Positions 1-9,470 of a stretch of 39,611 nucleotides of DNA are shown one piece after another. Position 1 is the stretch's first letter. Every line of letters starts with the position of its first letter. Location: NCBI GenBank assembly GCA_020850715.1, contig JADZED010000066.1, forward strand, positions 1 through 39,611, read 5' to 3'. This stretch comes from Acidobacteriota bacterium. GTDB taxonomy: Bacteria; Acidobacteriota; Vicinamibacteria; Vicinamibacterales; CAVVIG01. A program made the position numbers and the translations under genes. A model generated the notes under the pieces. That model was not told where the DNA came from and ran no database searches. It saw only the letters and a program-made list of their open reading frames with translations.

Positions 1-41
1 AGATCCTGCTCGGGTACGTAGGGACGATAGGTTTTCGCCAT
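1..41 (-). mobile_element. IS1182-type transposase, N-terminal fragment cut by the window edge
   Basis: Reading leftwards from an ATG at 41-39, the 13 complete codons give MAKTYRPYVPEQD before the window ends. From memory of the family, this is the characteristic opening of IS1182-group DDE transposases, which continue with a Leu/Pro-rich segment and a region around WLPEDH. The rest of the gene lies outside the window, so nothing can be said about intactness. The ATG is the first codon of the recognisable family sequence, so the left-hand sequence should be the body of the element and 42-203 should hold its terminal inverted repeat. The call rests on only 13 residues. Confidence 0.65.
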
Positions 42-203
42 CGCCGGCAGTGTAGTACATCTGTGACCCCGGCGCGCAGCACGAGCAGACACATGTCACT
101 GCCGATTACTCGGACACGCTCCTAGCGAACGAGCATGCGGCACCGGTCCTGATGGCCGGTACCGCACGGCGCCGCGCCGGTGGCACGCCCGCCTGCGCCG
201 GCC
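42..203. other. Non-coding junction between IS element and chromosome
   Basis: This stretch separates the transposase start codon from the stop codon of the AmpG-like transporter. It should contain the upstream region and terminal inverted repeat of the IS element, but with only one end visible the boundary cannot be placed. It looks less GC-rich than the genes to its right up to about position 130. The only clear structure is the hairpin at 136-166. Confidence 0.5.
136..166. terminator. Hairpin downstream of the AmpG-like gene
   Basis: Eleven-base arms TGCGGCACCGG (136-146) and CCGGTACCGCA (156-166) pair at 10 of 11 positions around a 9-nt loop. The hairpin lies about 40 nt beyond the transporter stop codon, in the right place for a transcription terminator. 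It has no T-tract on either side, so it may instead be a transcript-stabilising stem or part of the IS end. Confidence 0.35.
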
Positions 204-1919
204 CTACCGCGACGCCGCCATCCGCGGCCGCTGCGCGCGCGCCTCACGCCGCTGCACCGCGATCGAGAGGGCAATCGCGAATACTCCCAGCAGCGCCGAG
301 TAGCAGAAGAAGGCGATGTAGCCGGCGCCGAGCGCCCCCGATGTCACGCCGGACTGCTCGAACGCCGCGGCGAAGTTCTGCGGGGCGCGCGCCGCGACGA
401 TCTGCTTCATCCCGGCCAGCACGCCGCCCGCATCGGCCATGCGCGCCGCCGCCTCGACGATCCGGCCGGATTGCGACGCGATCAAACGCCCCGGGATCGC
501 GTAGAGCGACGCGAACAGCGCGTACTGCGTGGCGGTGAAGCTGGCCGACGTGAGGCTCGACATGTACGCGATCAGGCACGTGCCGGCGAACCCTCCGGCG
601 ACATTGTCGAGGCCAATCGCTCCGAACAGCGCCCAGGGGTCGTGCGGCTGCACGGCGAGCCAGATGAAGAGCAGGTTGCTCGCCGGACCAGCGAACGCGC
701 CGATGACCAGCGCGCGCAGGAGTCCGTAGCGCGCGACCGCCACGCCGCCCGCAAACACCCCGAACATCGTCATCGGCACGCCGAAGATCTTGCGCACCTC
801 GGCGATCTCGGCCAGGCTGTAGCCCAGATCGAGATAGAACGGGTTCATGATGTTCAGGACGAAGTCCGGGATGCGGTAGAGGCAGATCAACGCGAGAATC
901 AGCGCGCCGGCGCCGCGGTGCCGCACGAGAAAGTCGCGGAGCGGATCACCGAGGGCGGAAGAAAGGTGGACGCCGGGCCGCGTGCGCACGCCGGGAATCG
1001 GCGAGGCGGCCACCGCGACCATCGCGAGTCCGAGCAGGACCGCCGCCAGCTGCACCAGGCCGCGCGCCCCGGATGCCCACGCCGCCAGAACCGCCTCGCC
1101 TGCGCCAGACGCTCCCACCGCGCCGAGCGCACCGGCCAGTGGGCCGGCGCTGGCCGCCAGCCCGGAGCCGAGCACGAGAGCGCCCGCGGCGAGGATCGCG
1201 AAGCGAACGATCCATTCGAGCGCCTCCCGGGCCGGCGCCGGCGCGATGTCGTCGGTCCTGATCGGTCGGATCGCGTGGCGCTCCTCGCGCGGCGCCAGCA
1301 GCACGGCCGCGATGCCGACCGCCATGAGCGCCGCCATCGCCGCATACGACACGTTCCAGCCGTACACCTCCGCGATGAGCAGCGGTGCCGCGCCGGCAAC
1401 GATCATCCCGCCCCGATAGCCCCACTGGTACGCGGCCGCCATCGCGCCCTGCTTGGCGACGACCGCGGCTTCGATGCGCCACGCGTCGATGGCGATGTCC
1501 TGCGTGGCGGAGGCGAATCCGACCATGAACGCGAAGACCGCGATCGCCCCGAGGCTGCGGGATGGATCGGTCCCCGACACGAGCCAGAGGCCGAGCATGA
1601 TGGCGAGCTGACACGTCAGCATCCAGGACCGGCGATGGCCCAGCCACGCCGTGAGCGCGGGCACCTCGGTACGGTCGACCAACGGCGCCCAGAGAAACTT
1701 GAACGACGAGACCAGCGTGACGAGGCTGAAGAAGCCGATGAGCTCGAGCGGGATGCCGGCCGCCCGCAGCCAGGCCGACAGCGTGTCGAAGACCAGGAAA
1801 TACGGCAGCGCCGCCGAGAAGCCGAGCGCCAGCATCACGAGCGCCGGCCGCTCGAGGTAGACCGCCAGCGCCGACCGCACGTTGACGGCGGGCGCATCCG
1901 TCCTGGTGCCTGTGTTCAT
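204..1919 (-). CDS. AmpG-like MFS transporter
   Basis: A 571-residue integral membrane protein of the major facilitator superfamily, closest to the AmpG/PAT group that moves muropeptides, acetyl-CoA or drugs across the inner membrane. The N-terminal part, around residues 25-100, matches the AmpG pattern: a first helix with the motif ALPYFLVFDTLSAWLRAAGI, then KFLWAPLVDR and a GHRRSWM loop. About 12-14 hydrophobic segments follow. It is longer than E. coli AmpG (about 490 residues); the extra length is an Ala/Gly-rich middle stretch around residues 230-300. The ATG at 1919 lies 2 nt after the stop codon of the sigma-54-type regulator, so the two are probably co-transcribed. The family is clear; the substrate is not, and no beta-lactamase gene is nearby. 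Confidence 0.8.
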   Translation of the reverse strand: MNTGTRTDAPAVNVRSALAVYLERPALVMLALGFSAALPYFLVFDTLSAWLRAAGIPLELIGFFSLVTLVSSFKFLWAPLVDRTEVPALTAWLGHRRSWMLTCQLAIMLGLWLVSGTDPSRSLGAIAVFAFMVGFASATQDIAIDAWRIEAAVVAKQGAMAAAYQWGYRGGMIVAGAAPLLIAEVYGWNVSYAAMAALMAVGIAAVLLAPREERHAIRPIRTDDIAPAPAREALEWIVRFAILAAGALVLGSGLAASAGPLAGALGAVGASGAGEAVLAAWASGARGLVQLAAVLLGLAMVAVAASPIPGVRTRPGVHLSSALGDPLRDFLVRHRGAGALILALICLYRIPDFVLNIMNPFYLDLGYSLAEIAEVRKIFGVPMTMFGVFAGGVAVARYGLLRALVIGAFAGPASNLLFIWLAVQPHDPWALFGAIGLDNVAGGFAGTCLIAYMSSLTSASFTATQYALFASLYAIPGRLIASQSGRIVEAAARMADAGGVLAGMKQIVAARAPQNFAAAFEQSGVTSGALGAGYIAFFCYSALLGVFAIALSIAVQRREARAQRPRMAASR

Positions 1920-1921
1920 CC

Positions 1922-4900
1922 CTACCCGCGTGTCCGCGCCGGCTGGTCTTCGCGACCTGCCACCTCGAGCGCACGTGCCGATTCACCGTCCGATGGCCGC
2001 GCGATGCCGAGACGCGACATGAGCTTGGCGAGCCCTTGCCGCGACAGTCCGAGCTCTGCGGCCGCCTGCGCGCAGCGGCCGCCGGTACGGGTGAGCGCCG
2101 CCCGCACGTACTGCTCCTCGAAGCCGCGGCGCGCCGCGTCGAGCCGCCACGCGGGCTGCGGAACAGCCTCCGCAAACAACGGCGGCAGGGCCGAGGGCGG
2201 CACGAGGCCCCGCTTCGCGGCTCGTACGGCAAGCGCCGCGAGCACATTCTGCAGCTCGCGCACGTTGCCCGGCCAATCATAGCGCGCCAACGCGGCAATC
2301 GTCCCCGCCGCCAGGGTTGCGCTCGAGCCGACGCGGGCGGCAGCGTCGGCCCAGATGTGTTCGGCCAGCACCGCCACGTCTTCGCGACGTTCGCGCAGCG
2401 GCGCGACGGCGACACGGATGACGTCGAGCCGGTACAGCAGATCGAGCCGGAATCGGCCGGCCGTCGCCTCAGCGCGCAGATCCCGGTTGGTCGCCGAGAC
2501 AATCCGAACGTCGGCGCGGCGGGCCAGATTCTCGCCGACCCGGCGGAACTCCCCGTCCTGGACGAGCCGCAGCAGCTTGGCCTGCGCACGAGGCGAGAGT
2601 TCGCCGACCTCGTCGAGGAATACCGTGCCGCCGCTCGCTTCTTCGAAGATGCCAGAGCGCTCGGCCACCGCACCGGTGAACGCCCCGCGCGCATGGCCGA
2701 ACAGCTCCGACTCGACCAGTTCGTCGGGCAGGGCAGCGCAGTTGAGCGCACAGAAGGGACGCGCGCGGCGCGGGCTGCCGCGGTGCAAGGCCCGAGCGAC
2801 CAATTCCTTGCCGCTGCCGCTCTCGCCCTGGACGAGGACGGGGAACGGAGCGGCCGCCGCGCAAGCCACCGCGTGCCGCAAGTCGGCGGCGACGGCGCTG
2901 ACGCCGAGGATCCCGATGGGCTCGCTCGAGACCGCCACGGCGCGCCGCGCCAGCAGCGCCGCGGCGACAGGCGCCGTCGCCGCCGCCGCCAGCGCGAGCA
3001 GGTCGCCCGCGGCGGCGAGCTCGTGCGCGCTCCCGAGCGTCCAGCGCACCGCGATGGCTGCAATCGGCGCCCCGGCCCAGCACACCGGAACAGCCGCCTC
3101 GATGCGGTCGTCAAGGCGATGTGGTGCGATGAGCATGCGCGCCGCAGCGGCGCGACGGGCGATCTCGTGGTCGATCCGGGCTCCATCGGATGCCAGCGCC
3201 GGGACATCGGCGCGGCCCGCGGCAAAGATGGCCACCGCCGCGGCGCGCAGGTCGCCGCGCAGCAACGCGCAGACGCGCGCGAGCACCGGCTGCTCGTCGG
3301 CGGCGCTCTGGCACTGCTCGAGGATCGGCAGCACCCGTGCAATCGCAGGCGCAGCGTGCGGAAGCGCGGACGGCGCCGATCCAACGTCCGGCGCAAACAG
3401 CGCCAGGGCGACCAGGCCGGTTGCACCGACGGTCTGCGCCACAGCCTCGCGCGGCGACATCCCCGGCCGCGCCAGCGCGCCGAGCAGCGCGGCGCGCGCG
3501 CCCACGACGGGCGGCCACTGCGAGGCGCCCACCCGCGCAAGGCGCCGCAGGAGCAGATGCGGCGCCCCGCGCCGGTTCTGCCGGCGCTCCGCTTCCGCCA
3601 GCAGCAGGCGCGCCCGCGCTGCCCGCAGCGGCGCCCGTGCTGCCCGCGCGAGTCCGATCGCTGCTTCGGCATCGCGCGCAACCGCCGCAAAGTCGCTGAC
3701 CGAGAGGTGCGCCAACGCCGCGGCCGCCGCCGCCGAGGACGCCAGGGCGGCGTCACCAATGGCCGCAGCCCGACGGCCGCCCTCGGCCGCCAGGGCGAGC
3801 GCCCGCCCGACATCGCGCAGGCCCACGGCGTTTCGCGCGGACGCAACGATGGCCGCAATGCCGGCTGGGTTCCCGTCGCTCCGTTCGAGCGCCCGCGCAA
3901 CGACATCGGCGTCTGCATAGCGTCCGCGCCAGAACAGGCAGCGCGCGAGCGCAAGCGCGAGGTCGTCGCCCGCCGCCTCGCCGCCGACGCCGGCGCCGAC
4001 GGCTGCCCGCCCAGCCACCAGGACGCTCTCGGCCTCGTCGAGGCATGCGAGGTCGATCCAGGCCTGCCCCGCCAGCGCCGCCGCTTCCAGGAGCCGCGTC
4101 GCATCGTCCGCGCGGGCCGCGTACAGCCGGCAGTTCTCGAGCGACGCCTGCGCCTCGCGCGGACGCCCTCGTTCGAGCAGCGCGCCCGCCAGATCGAGCG
4201 CCGCGCGACCCGCCGGCGTCCATGCCTCCCTCCGCGCGAGGGCGCCAATCGCCTGCCGCAGCTGGCGCTCGCCCGGCGCATGCCGCCCGCACGCCATCAG
4301 CCGCCGGGCCTCGGCCGCCCGGCGCTCCAGCAATCCGATGTCGCCTGAATGCCGGGCGGAACCGGGCGCCGGCGCTGGCGCCGCCCGCGGGAGATCGGCA
4401 GCAGCCTGATAGACGGCCGGCTGCTCGGCCACCCGCCGGTCCACGACGCCGGTTGCCCGGCAGCCCGCCGCGCCGCGGCGATCGCTCTCGAGCACGATGC
4501 AGTCCACGCCCGCCACTTCCTCCTTCCCCGACAACACGAGCACGTGCGGACGGGGAGCGCTGATGGCGGTGCTCACCAGCGCCGGCCAGGTCCGCGTCGC
4601 TCCCGCCTCGGCGATGAGCAGCATCGTCTGGCCGCCGATTGCCGTGCGCAGGGCGTCGGTCAGGAGTCTCAGCGCGACCGGCACCAGTCCTGCAGCCCGC
4701 GCCAGCCGCGCCAGCTCGAGAATCGCCTCCGCCCGGTCGGCGGGCGAACCGCCGACGAGCGCCACCACCCGCGGCCGGCAGTCGTCCAGCCGATCGAAGA
4801 GCTCTTCGATCGCAGAGACGGCTCGCCGGCCGGCGCCGATCTTCCCGCCAGCAGAGGAATCAGCCGACCACGCCTCGAAACGCCGGGTCGACCCGAGCCG

Positions 4901-5095
4901 CCCGTAGTCGATCAGTCGAGGGACAGACCCCGGCGTGCGCCGTCTCGATTCGCAGCCGTCGGCCCACCGCGCCTGCTCGCCGCGATCGCCGACGGCGGTC
5001 ACTACGAGGCGCACAGGCAGGCCGGTGGCGAGATCGATCGAGCCTCGCCCGTCCACGAGGGCGAAGCGGCTCGCAACGATCGTGGCGTCGCTCAC
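1922..5095 (-). CDS. Large sigma-54-type activator with solenoid and GAF-like N-terminus
   Basis: A 1057-residue enhancer-binding protein that should use ATP to open RNA polymerase-sigma-54 promoters. The AAA+ domain spans about 735-960: Walker A GESGSGKE at 757-764, the sigma-54-contacting GAFTGA loop at 804-809, Walker B around [11 protein letters not shown], and a [12 protein letters not shown] segment. A Fis-type helix-turn-helix follows at about 1000-1045 ([20 protein letters not shown]). The region before the AAA+ domain is Ala/Arg-rich helical repeat (about 250-560, TPR-like) and then a probable GAF-like sensor (about 590-710). Residues 110-200 look like a degenerate P-loop domain: GGSPADRA replaces Walker A, and a Walker B-like TMLLIAEA follows. 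The start is GTG at 5095, with no strong ribosome site. It is divergent from aroC and reads into the AmpG-like transporter, its most obvious target. Confidence 0.85.
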   Translation of the reverse strand: MSDATIVASRFALVDGRGSIDLATGLPVRLVVTAVGDRGEQARWADGCESRRRTPGSVPRLIDYGRLGSTRRFEAWSADSSAGGKIGAGRRAVSAIEELFDRLDDCRPRVVALVGGSPADRAEAILELARLARAAGLVPVALRLLTDALRTAIGGQTMLLIAEAGATRTWPALVSTAISAPRPHVLVLSGKEEVAGVDCIVLESDRRGAAGCRATGVVDRRVAEQPAVYQAAADLPRAAPAPAPGSARHSGDIGLLERRAAEARRLMACGRHAPGERQLRQAIGALARREAWTPAGRAALDLAGALLERGRPREAQASLENCRLYAARADDATRLLEAAALAGQAWIDLACLDEAESVLVAGRAAVGAGVGGEAAGDDLALALARCLFWRGRYADADVVARALERSDGNPAGIAAIVASARNAVGLRDVGRALALAAEGGRRAAAIGDAALASSAAAAAALAHLSVSDFAAVARDAEAAIGLARAARAPLRAARARLLLAEAERRQNRRGAPHLLLRRLARVGASQWPPVVGARAALLGALARPGMSPREAVAQTVGATGLVALALFAPDVGSAPSALPHAAPAIARVLPILEQCQSAADEQPVLARVCALLRGDLRAAAVAIFAAGRADVPALASDGARIDHEIARRAAAARMLIAPHRLDDRIEAAVPVCWAGAPIAAIAVRWTLGSAHELAAAGDLLALAAAATAPVAAALLARRAVAVSSEPIGILGVSAVAADLRHAVACAAAAPFPVLVQGESGSGKELVARALHRGSPRRARPFCALNCAALPDELVESELFGHARGAFTGAVAERSGIFEEASGGTVFLDEVGELSPRAQAKLLRLVQDGEFRRVGENLARRADVRIVSATNRDLRAEATAGRFRLDLLYRLDVIRVAVAPLRERREDVAVLAEHIWADAAARVGSSATLAAGTIAALARYDWPGNVRELQNVLAALAVRAAKRGLVPPSALPPLFAEAVPQPAWRLDAARRGFEEQYVRAALTRTGGRCAQAAAELGLSRQGLAKLMSRLGIARPSDGESARALEVAGREDQPARTRG

Positions 5096-5179
5096 GCCCC
5101 GCTTGCTGCAAGAACATCGCCTCGCGCCATCAGCCGCTATTCGGCGCGCCGCGCGGCAGGCGTGGCAGGAATTTCACGA

Positions 5180-5185
5180 TAGAAT
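5180..5185 (+). promoter_or_regulatory. -10 box just upstream of aroC
   Basis: TAGAAT matches the consensus at 5 of 6 positions and ends 9 nt before the aroC ATG. Transcription would start within about 3 nt of the start codon, implying a leaderless or near-leaderless message. No good -35 box is visible at 16-18 nt. Confidence 0.45.
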
Positions 5186-5194
5186 GCTCGACGA

Positions 5195-6403
5195 ATGTTG
5201 CGATTTCTGACCGCCGGCGAATCACACGGCGAAGCCCTGGTCGCGATCCTCGAGGGGATCCCTGCGGGTCTCGCCATCGACTTCGACGCGGTCACCGCGC
5301 AGCTCCACCGCCGCCAGGGCGGCTACGGCCGCGGCCGCCGGAGGGCCATCGAGTCCGATCGCGCCCGGGCGCTCGGCGGCATCCGCCGCGGCATGACGAC
5401 CGGCGCGCCGATCGCGCTGCTCGTTCCCAACAGGGACTGGGAGAACTGGCAGAAGACGATGCACGTGGAATCCGGGATGCCGCCGGACGCCACCGGCGCC
5501 GACCGTCCCGCGGTGACGCGGCCGCGGCCGGGCCATGCGGACCTCGCCGGCGCGGTGAAGTACCGCCACGACGACATCCGCGACGTCCTCGAACGGGCAA
5601 GCGCACGCGAGACCGCCGCGCGCGTCGCGGTCGGCGCCGTGGCCCGCCAGCTGCTCGCCCTGGTCGGCGCCGAGCTCGGCAGCCACGTCTTCTCCATCGG
5701 CGCGGCCGCGCTTGCCGATCCGCTGGAGGTCACCTTCGCGCAGGTACGAGCCCTCGCCGACGACGCGCCCCTGCACTGCGTCGACCCTGACGTCGAACGG
5801 CAGATGATCGCGCAGATCGACGCCGCGCGTGACGCCGGCGACACGATGGGCGGCGGCTTCGAGGTCATCGTCCACGGGGCGCCGCCGGGCCTCGGCAGCT
5901 ACGCGCAGTGGGACCGCAAGCTCGACGGCCGGCTCGCGCAGGCGCTCATGTCGATCCCCGCCATCAAGAGCGTCGGCATCGGCATGGGTGCGGCCGTGGC
6001 GGCAACGCCCGGCTCGCGCGTCCACGACGAGATCCTGACGGCGGCCGATCCCGCTGCCGCGCCGGCCGGCGTCGTCCGGCCGACCAACCACGCCGGAGGG
6101 CTCGAAGGGGGCGTCACCAACGGCGAGGACCTCCGGGTATCGGCCTTCATGAAGCCGATTGCCACGCTGATGCGGCCGCTGCGCTCGGTCGATCTGGCGA
6201 CCATGGCCGAGAGCCCCGCCGCAATCGAACGCAGCGACGTGTGCGCCGTGCCGGCCGCCGCCGTCGTCGGCGAGGCGATGGTGGCCATCGTGCTGGCCGA
6301 CGCGCTGCTGGAGAAGTTCGGCGGCGACACGACGGTCGAGCTGGAGCGGGCCTGCCGCGCGTTTCGCGCCGATGTCGCCGCCCGCTTCGATCGACGCAGA
6401 TGA
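5195..6403 (+). CDS. aroC: Chorismate synthase
   Basis: A 402-residue enzyme that converts 5-enolpyruvylshikimate-3-phosphate to chorismate with reduced FMN, the last shared step of aromatic amino acid and folate synthesis. The hallmarks are present: LTAGESHGEALVAILEG at the N-terminus, RRQGGYGRGRR around residues 45-55, RPGHADLAGAVKY around 109-121, an ERASARETAARVA helix, and NHAGGLEGGVTNGEDL in the C-terminal half. Length is slightly above the usual 350-390. The ATG at 5195 starts directly on the conserved sequence and has no clear ribosome site, but has a -10 box 9 nt upstream. The gene diverges from the sigma-54-type regulator and is followed 169 nt later by def. Confidence 0.96.
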   Translation: MLRFLTAGESHGEALVAILEGIPAGLAIDFDAVTAQLHRRQGGYGRGRRRAIESDRARALGGIRRGMTTGAPIALLVPNRDWENWQKTMHVESGMPPDATGADRPAVTRPRPGHADLAGAVKYRHDDIRDVLERASARETAARVAVGAVARQLLALVGAELGSHVFSIGAAALADPLEVTFAQVRALADDAPLHCVDPDVERQMIAQIDAARDAGDTMGGGFEVIVHGAPPGLGSYAQWDRKLDGRLAQALMSIPAIKSVGIGMGAAVAATPGSRVHDEILTAADPAAAPAGVVRPTNHAGGLEGGVTNGEDLRVSAFMKPIATLMRPLRSVDLATMAESPAAIERSDVCAVPAAAVVGEAMVAIVLADALLEKFGGDTTVELERACRAFRADVAARFDRRR

Positions 6404-6572
6404 CGCGCGCGGCGACGCCGGCATCGCTCACCGCCTCGGCACGGAAGACGCGACACATCCGGGGCGCACGCGCTGCTCGCTCTTTGCGGCGCCGCGCAGC
6501 ATCGCGCCCGGCGCGTCCCGGCGAAGAACGCGTGCGCGGCAGGCTGCCGCCCGCGGCACGATGCTTCGAGCG

Positions 6573-7082
6573 ATGATCCGGCCGATCCTCAAGTACGGCG
6601 ACGACACGCTGCACGGCCGCGCCCGCCCGGTCGAGGCGATCACGGCGGAGATCGAACGGCTCGTCGTCGACATGATCCAGACGATGTACGCGGCCCCGGG
6701 CGTGGGGCTCGCGGCGCCGCAGGTCGGCGTGCCGCTGCGTGTGTTTGTCGTCGATCTGTCGCTCGGGCGCGATCCCGGCGGTCTGATCGTCATGATCAAT
6801 CCCGAATTCGTCGAGCGCACCGGCATGCAGCTCGAGGAGGAAGGCTGCCTGAGCGTGCCCGGCTTCAACGCCACCGTCGTGCGCCCGGAGCGCGCGGTCG
6901 TGAGGGGACTCGACCGCAGCGGCGCCGAGCACCAGCGCGAGGGCACCGGACTGCTCGCCCGCGCGTTCCAGCACGAGATGGATCATCTCGACGGCACGCT
7001 CTTCGTCGATCGCCTGCGCGGCATCAAGCGCGACGTGATCGTCCGCAAGATCAGGAAGCTGGCCCGCGCCGGCAAGTGGTGA
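6573..7082 (+). CDS. def: Peptide deformylase
   Basis: A 169-residue metalloenzyme that removes the formyl group from nascent proteins. All three family motifs are intact: GVGLAAPQ (43-50), EEGCLS (89-94, metal ligand Cys92) and QHEMDH (133-138, ligands His134 and His138, catalytic Glu135). Length is typical. The ATG at 6573 gives the family-like opening MIRPILKYGDD; an in-frame ATG at 6561 would add four residues and cannot be excluded. It lies 7 nt before fmt, and the two enzymes act at opposite ends of the formylation cycle. Confidence 0.95.
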   Translation: MIRPILKYGDDTLHGRARPVEAITAEIERLVVDMIQTMYAAPGVGLAAPQVGVPLRVFVVDLSLGRDPGGLIVMINPEFVERTGMQLEEEGCLSVPGFNATVVRPERAVVRGLDRSGAEHQREGTGLLARAFQHEMDHLDGTLFVDRLRGIKRDVIVRKIRKLARAGKW

Positions 7083-7089
7083 GCCGCCC

Positions 7090-8049
7090 ATGCCTGCTCC
7101 GCCGCTGCGCGTCGTCTTCTTCGGCACCCCGGAGTTCGCGGTGCCGTCGCTCGATGCGCTGCTCCGATCGCGGCACACGGTCGCCGCCGTCGTCACGCAG
7201 CCCGATCGGCCGCGCGGGCGCGGCCACCAGATCAGCGCCTCGCCGGTGAAGGTGCGCGCCCTGGCGTCGTCCATCCCGGTGCTGCAGCCCGCGCGCCTGC
7301 GCGACGAGGTGTTCCTCGCCGCGCTGCGCGCGCTCGGCGCCGATCTCGGCGTCGTGGCGGCATACGGCCGCATTCTCACCGAGGACGTCCTGCGGACGCC
7401 GCGGCTCGGGATGGTCAACGTGCACGCATCGCTCCTGCCCCGCCACCGCGGTGCGGCCCCCGTGCACCGCGCCATCATCGCGGGCGATCGCGAGACTGGC
7501 GTGACGATCATGCGCGTGGTCCTCGCCCTCGACGCCGGGCCGATGCTGGCGGCCGTGCGCCGCCCGATCGGGCCCGAGGAGACCAGCAGCGAAGTTGAGC
7601 GCGATCTCGCCCTGCTCGGCGCGCCGCTGCTGGCGGGCGCCGTCGACGCCCTGGCGGCCGGCACCGCGGTCGAAACGCTGCAGGACGAGGCGCGCGCCAC
7701 CTATGCCGCGCGCCTCTCGAAGGAAGACGGGGACATCGACTGGTCGCAGCCGGCGCCGCGCATCCACGACCTCGTGCGCGGCCTGCACCCGTGGCCCCAC
7801 GCGCAGACGCGCGTCCACGGTGCGCGTCTGATCGTGCTGCGCTCGTCGCCGGCGCCCGATTCGGCCATGCCGCCGGCATCCGCGCCCCCGGGCACCGTCG
7901 TCTCGGCCGCCCCCGACGATCTCCGCGTGGCCGCCGGCCAGGGCGTGCTGCGGCTGCTCGAGATCCAGCGTGAGGGCCGACGGCCGATGAACGCCAGGGA
8001 ATTCCTCGCCGGCCATCGGCTCGTGCCAGGCGATCGCCTGGGGCCATGA
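7090..8049 (+). CDS. fmt: Methionyl-tRNA formyltransferase
   Basis: A 319-residue enzyme that transfers a formyl group from 10-formyltetrahydrofolate to initiator Met-tRNA. The N-terminal Rossmann-type domain opens with VVFFGTPEFAVPSLDAL. The active-site segment NVHASLLPRHRGAAPVHRAI holds Asn110 and His112, and Asp148 in LALDAGPML completes the catalytic set. The C-terminal tRNA-binding domain occupies about 205-315. Length is usual. It follows def by 7 nt, and its stop overlaps the rsmB start in the sequence ATGA, so def-fmt-rsmB is one operon. Confidence 0.96.
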   Translation: MPAPPLRVVFFGTPEFAVPSLDALLRSRHTVAAVVTQPDRPRGRGHQISASPVKVRALASSIPVLQPARLRDEVFLAALRALGADLGVVAAYGRILTEDVLRTPRLGMVNVHASLLPRHRGAAPVHRAIIAGDRETGVTIMRVVLALDAGPMLAAVRRPIGPEETSSEVERDLALLGAPLLAGAVDALAAGTAVETLQDEARATYAARLSKEDGDIDWSQPAPRIHDLVRGLHPWPHAQTRVHGARLIVLRSSPAPDSAMPPASAPPGTVVSAAPDDLRVAAGQGVLRLLEIQREGRRPMNAREFLAGHRLVPGDRLGP

Positions 8050-9404
8050 TCGCGCCGGCGCGCGCGGCTGCCTACGACGTGCTGCGCGAGGTCTCCACCG
8101 GCGCCGCCGATCTCCCGGCCGCGCTCGCGCTGGTTCGGGAGCGGCTCGTCGATGATCGCGATCGCGCGCTCGCCGCCGAGATCGCCGCCGGCGTGCTGCG
8201 GTGGCGCGCGGCGCTCGATCACCTCATCGTCCATTATGCGAAGCGGCCGCTCGAGCGTCTCGATCCGGAGATTGTGGAGATCCTCCGCCTCGGCGGCTAT
8301 CAGCTCCTGCACCTCACGCGGGTGCCGGCATCCGCGGCGGTCGACGATGCGGTGTCGATGGCGCGGCGCGCGAAGAAGGCGAGCGCGGCCGGGCTGGTCA
8401 ACGCCGTGCTGTGCGCCGTCTCCCGTGCGCGGCCGGCGCTTCCGCTGCCTCCCCGGCCGGCCGATCCGTCGAATCGCCGCGCCGCGCTCGCCTATCTCGC
8501 CGTCTCGCTGTCGCATCCACGCTGGCTCGTGGAGCGCTGGCTCGACCGCCTCGGGTTCGAGCGGACCGAGCGCTGGCTGCAGTTCGACAACGCGGCGGGG
8601 CCCCTGACGCTTCGCGCCAACCGCTTGCGCGCGACCCGCCACGAGGTGGCCGCGCGCCTCGCCGACGAGGGTGTGGCGACCGAGCCGGGGCGGTTCGGGC
8701 CCGACGCCCTGCTCGTGCTGCAGGGGGCGGCGCTGCGCAGCCGCGCGTTCCGGGAAGGATTGTTCGTCGTACAGGACGAGGCGTCGCAGCTCGTGCCCCT
8801 GCTGGCCGGACCGGCGCCGGGACCGCGCGTGCTCGATGCCTGCGCCTCGCCAGGCGGCAAGACGACGGCGCTGGCCGCGTTGATGGGCGATGCCGGCCTG
8901 CTCGTGGCCTGCGATGTGCGCGTGCGCCGCATCGACTTGCTGCGGCGCACGCTGGCGGCGAGCGGCGCGGCGGGCGTCCGCGTCGTCCAGGCCGATCTGC
9001 GCAGATCGCTTCCTTTCCCGACCCTCTTCGACACCGTGCTCGTCGATGCCCCCTGTTCCGGTCTGGGCACGCTGCGGCGGGATCCCGATATCCGGTGGCG
9101 GCGCGCCGAGGGCGACCTCCCGTCGCTCGCCGCGGCCCAGCTCGTGATGTTGCAGCAGGCGGCGGGCGTCGTCCGGCCGGGAGGGCGCCTGATCTATGCG
9201 ACCTGCTCGAGCGAGCCTGAAGAGAACGAGGGGGTGGCCGGCGCGTTTCTCGCCGGGCATCCGACGTTTCGCCATGTCGATGCGCGCCTGGCGGCGCCGG
9301 CGCTTGCGCCCGGGCTCGCCGACGCCCGCGGGCACCTGCGCACGGCGCCGGACGAGCATTCCCTGGAAGCGTTCTTCGGGGCGATCTTCGAGCGCACCCG
9401 GTAG
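8046..9404 (+). CDS. rsmB: 16S rRNA cytosine-967 C5-methyltransferase RsmB
   Basis: A 452-residue SAM-dependent methyltransferase of the NOL1/NOP2/Sun family that makes m5C967 in 16S rRNA. Residues 1-140 form the NusB-like RNA-binding domain. The SAM motif ACASPGGKTTAL lies near 270, the first conserved cysteine is in DAPCSGLGTLRRDPDIRW (Cys337), and the catalytic cysteine is in YATCSSEPEENE (Cys387). Its ATG overlaps the fmt stop by 4 nt, indicating translational coupling. A 66-nt gap with an inverted repeat follows before the PASTA gene. Confidence 0.94.
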   Translation: MIAPARAAAYDVLREVSTGAADLPAALALVRERLVDDRDRALAAEIAAGVLRWRAALDHLIVHYAKRPLERLDPEIVEILRLGGYQLLHLTRVPASAAVDDAVSMARRAKKASAAGLVNAVLCAVSRARPALPLPPRPADPSNRRAALAYLAVSLSHPRWLVERWLDRLGFERTERWLQFDNAAGPLTLRANRLRATRHEVAARLADEGVATEPGRFGPDALLVLQGAALRSRAFREGLFVVQDEASQLVPLLAGPAPGPRVLDACASPGGKTTALAALMGDAGLLVACDVRVRRIDLLRRTLAASGAAGVRVVQADLRRSLPFPTLFDTVLVDAPCSGLGTLRRDPDIRWRRAEGDLPSLAAAQLVMLQQAAGVVRPGGRLIYATCSSEPEENEGVAGAFLAGHPTFRHVDARLAAPALAPGLADARGHLRTAPDEHSLEAFFGAIFERTR

Positions 9405-9452
9405 GGAGCGGGTTCGAACACCTGCGCGGCGGCGGCCGAGGGCCTGCCTTGT

Positions 9453-9468
9453 GGTACGATCGCGTACC
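9453..9468. promoter_or_regulatory. Inverted repeat over a -10-like box before the PASTA gene
   Basis: GGTACG (9453-9458) and CGTACC (9463-9468) are perfect 6-bp arms around a 4-nt spacer, ending 2 nt before the ATG at 9471. The left arm overlaps a -10-like TACGAT (9455-9460). A repressor bound here would cover both promoter and start codon; in RNA the same sequence could form a small hairpin. It suggests the PASTA gene has its own promoter as well as read-through from rsmB. Confidence 0.35.
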
Positions 9469-9470
9469 CC

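Noticed and set aside
181..196. Possible -24/-12 (sigma-54) promoter, TGGCACG followed by TGC
   Set aside because: The GG-to-GC spacing is 11 instead of 10 nt and it points into the antisense of the transporter gene.
946..4281. Very long open frame (1111 codons) on the minus strand in another register
   Set aside because: It overlaps the sigma-54-type regulator and transporter in a different frame and is Arg-rich with no domain. GC-rich codon bias keeps such frames open by chance.
6372..6572. Longer deformylase starting at 6372
   Set aside because: It would overlap aroC and add about 67 Arg/Ala-rich residues; the family begins at about residue 1 of the 6573 start.
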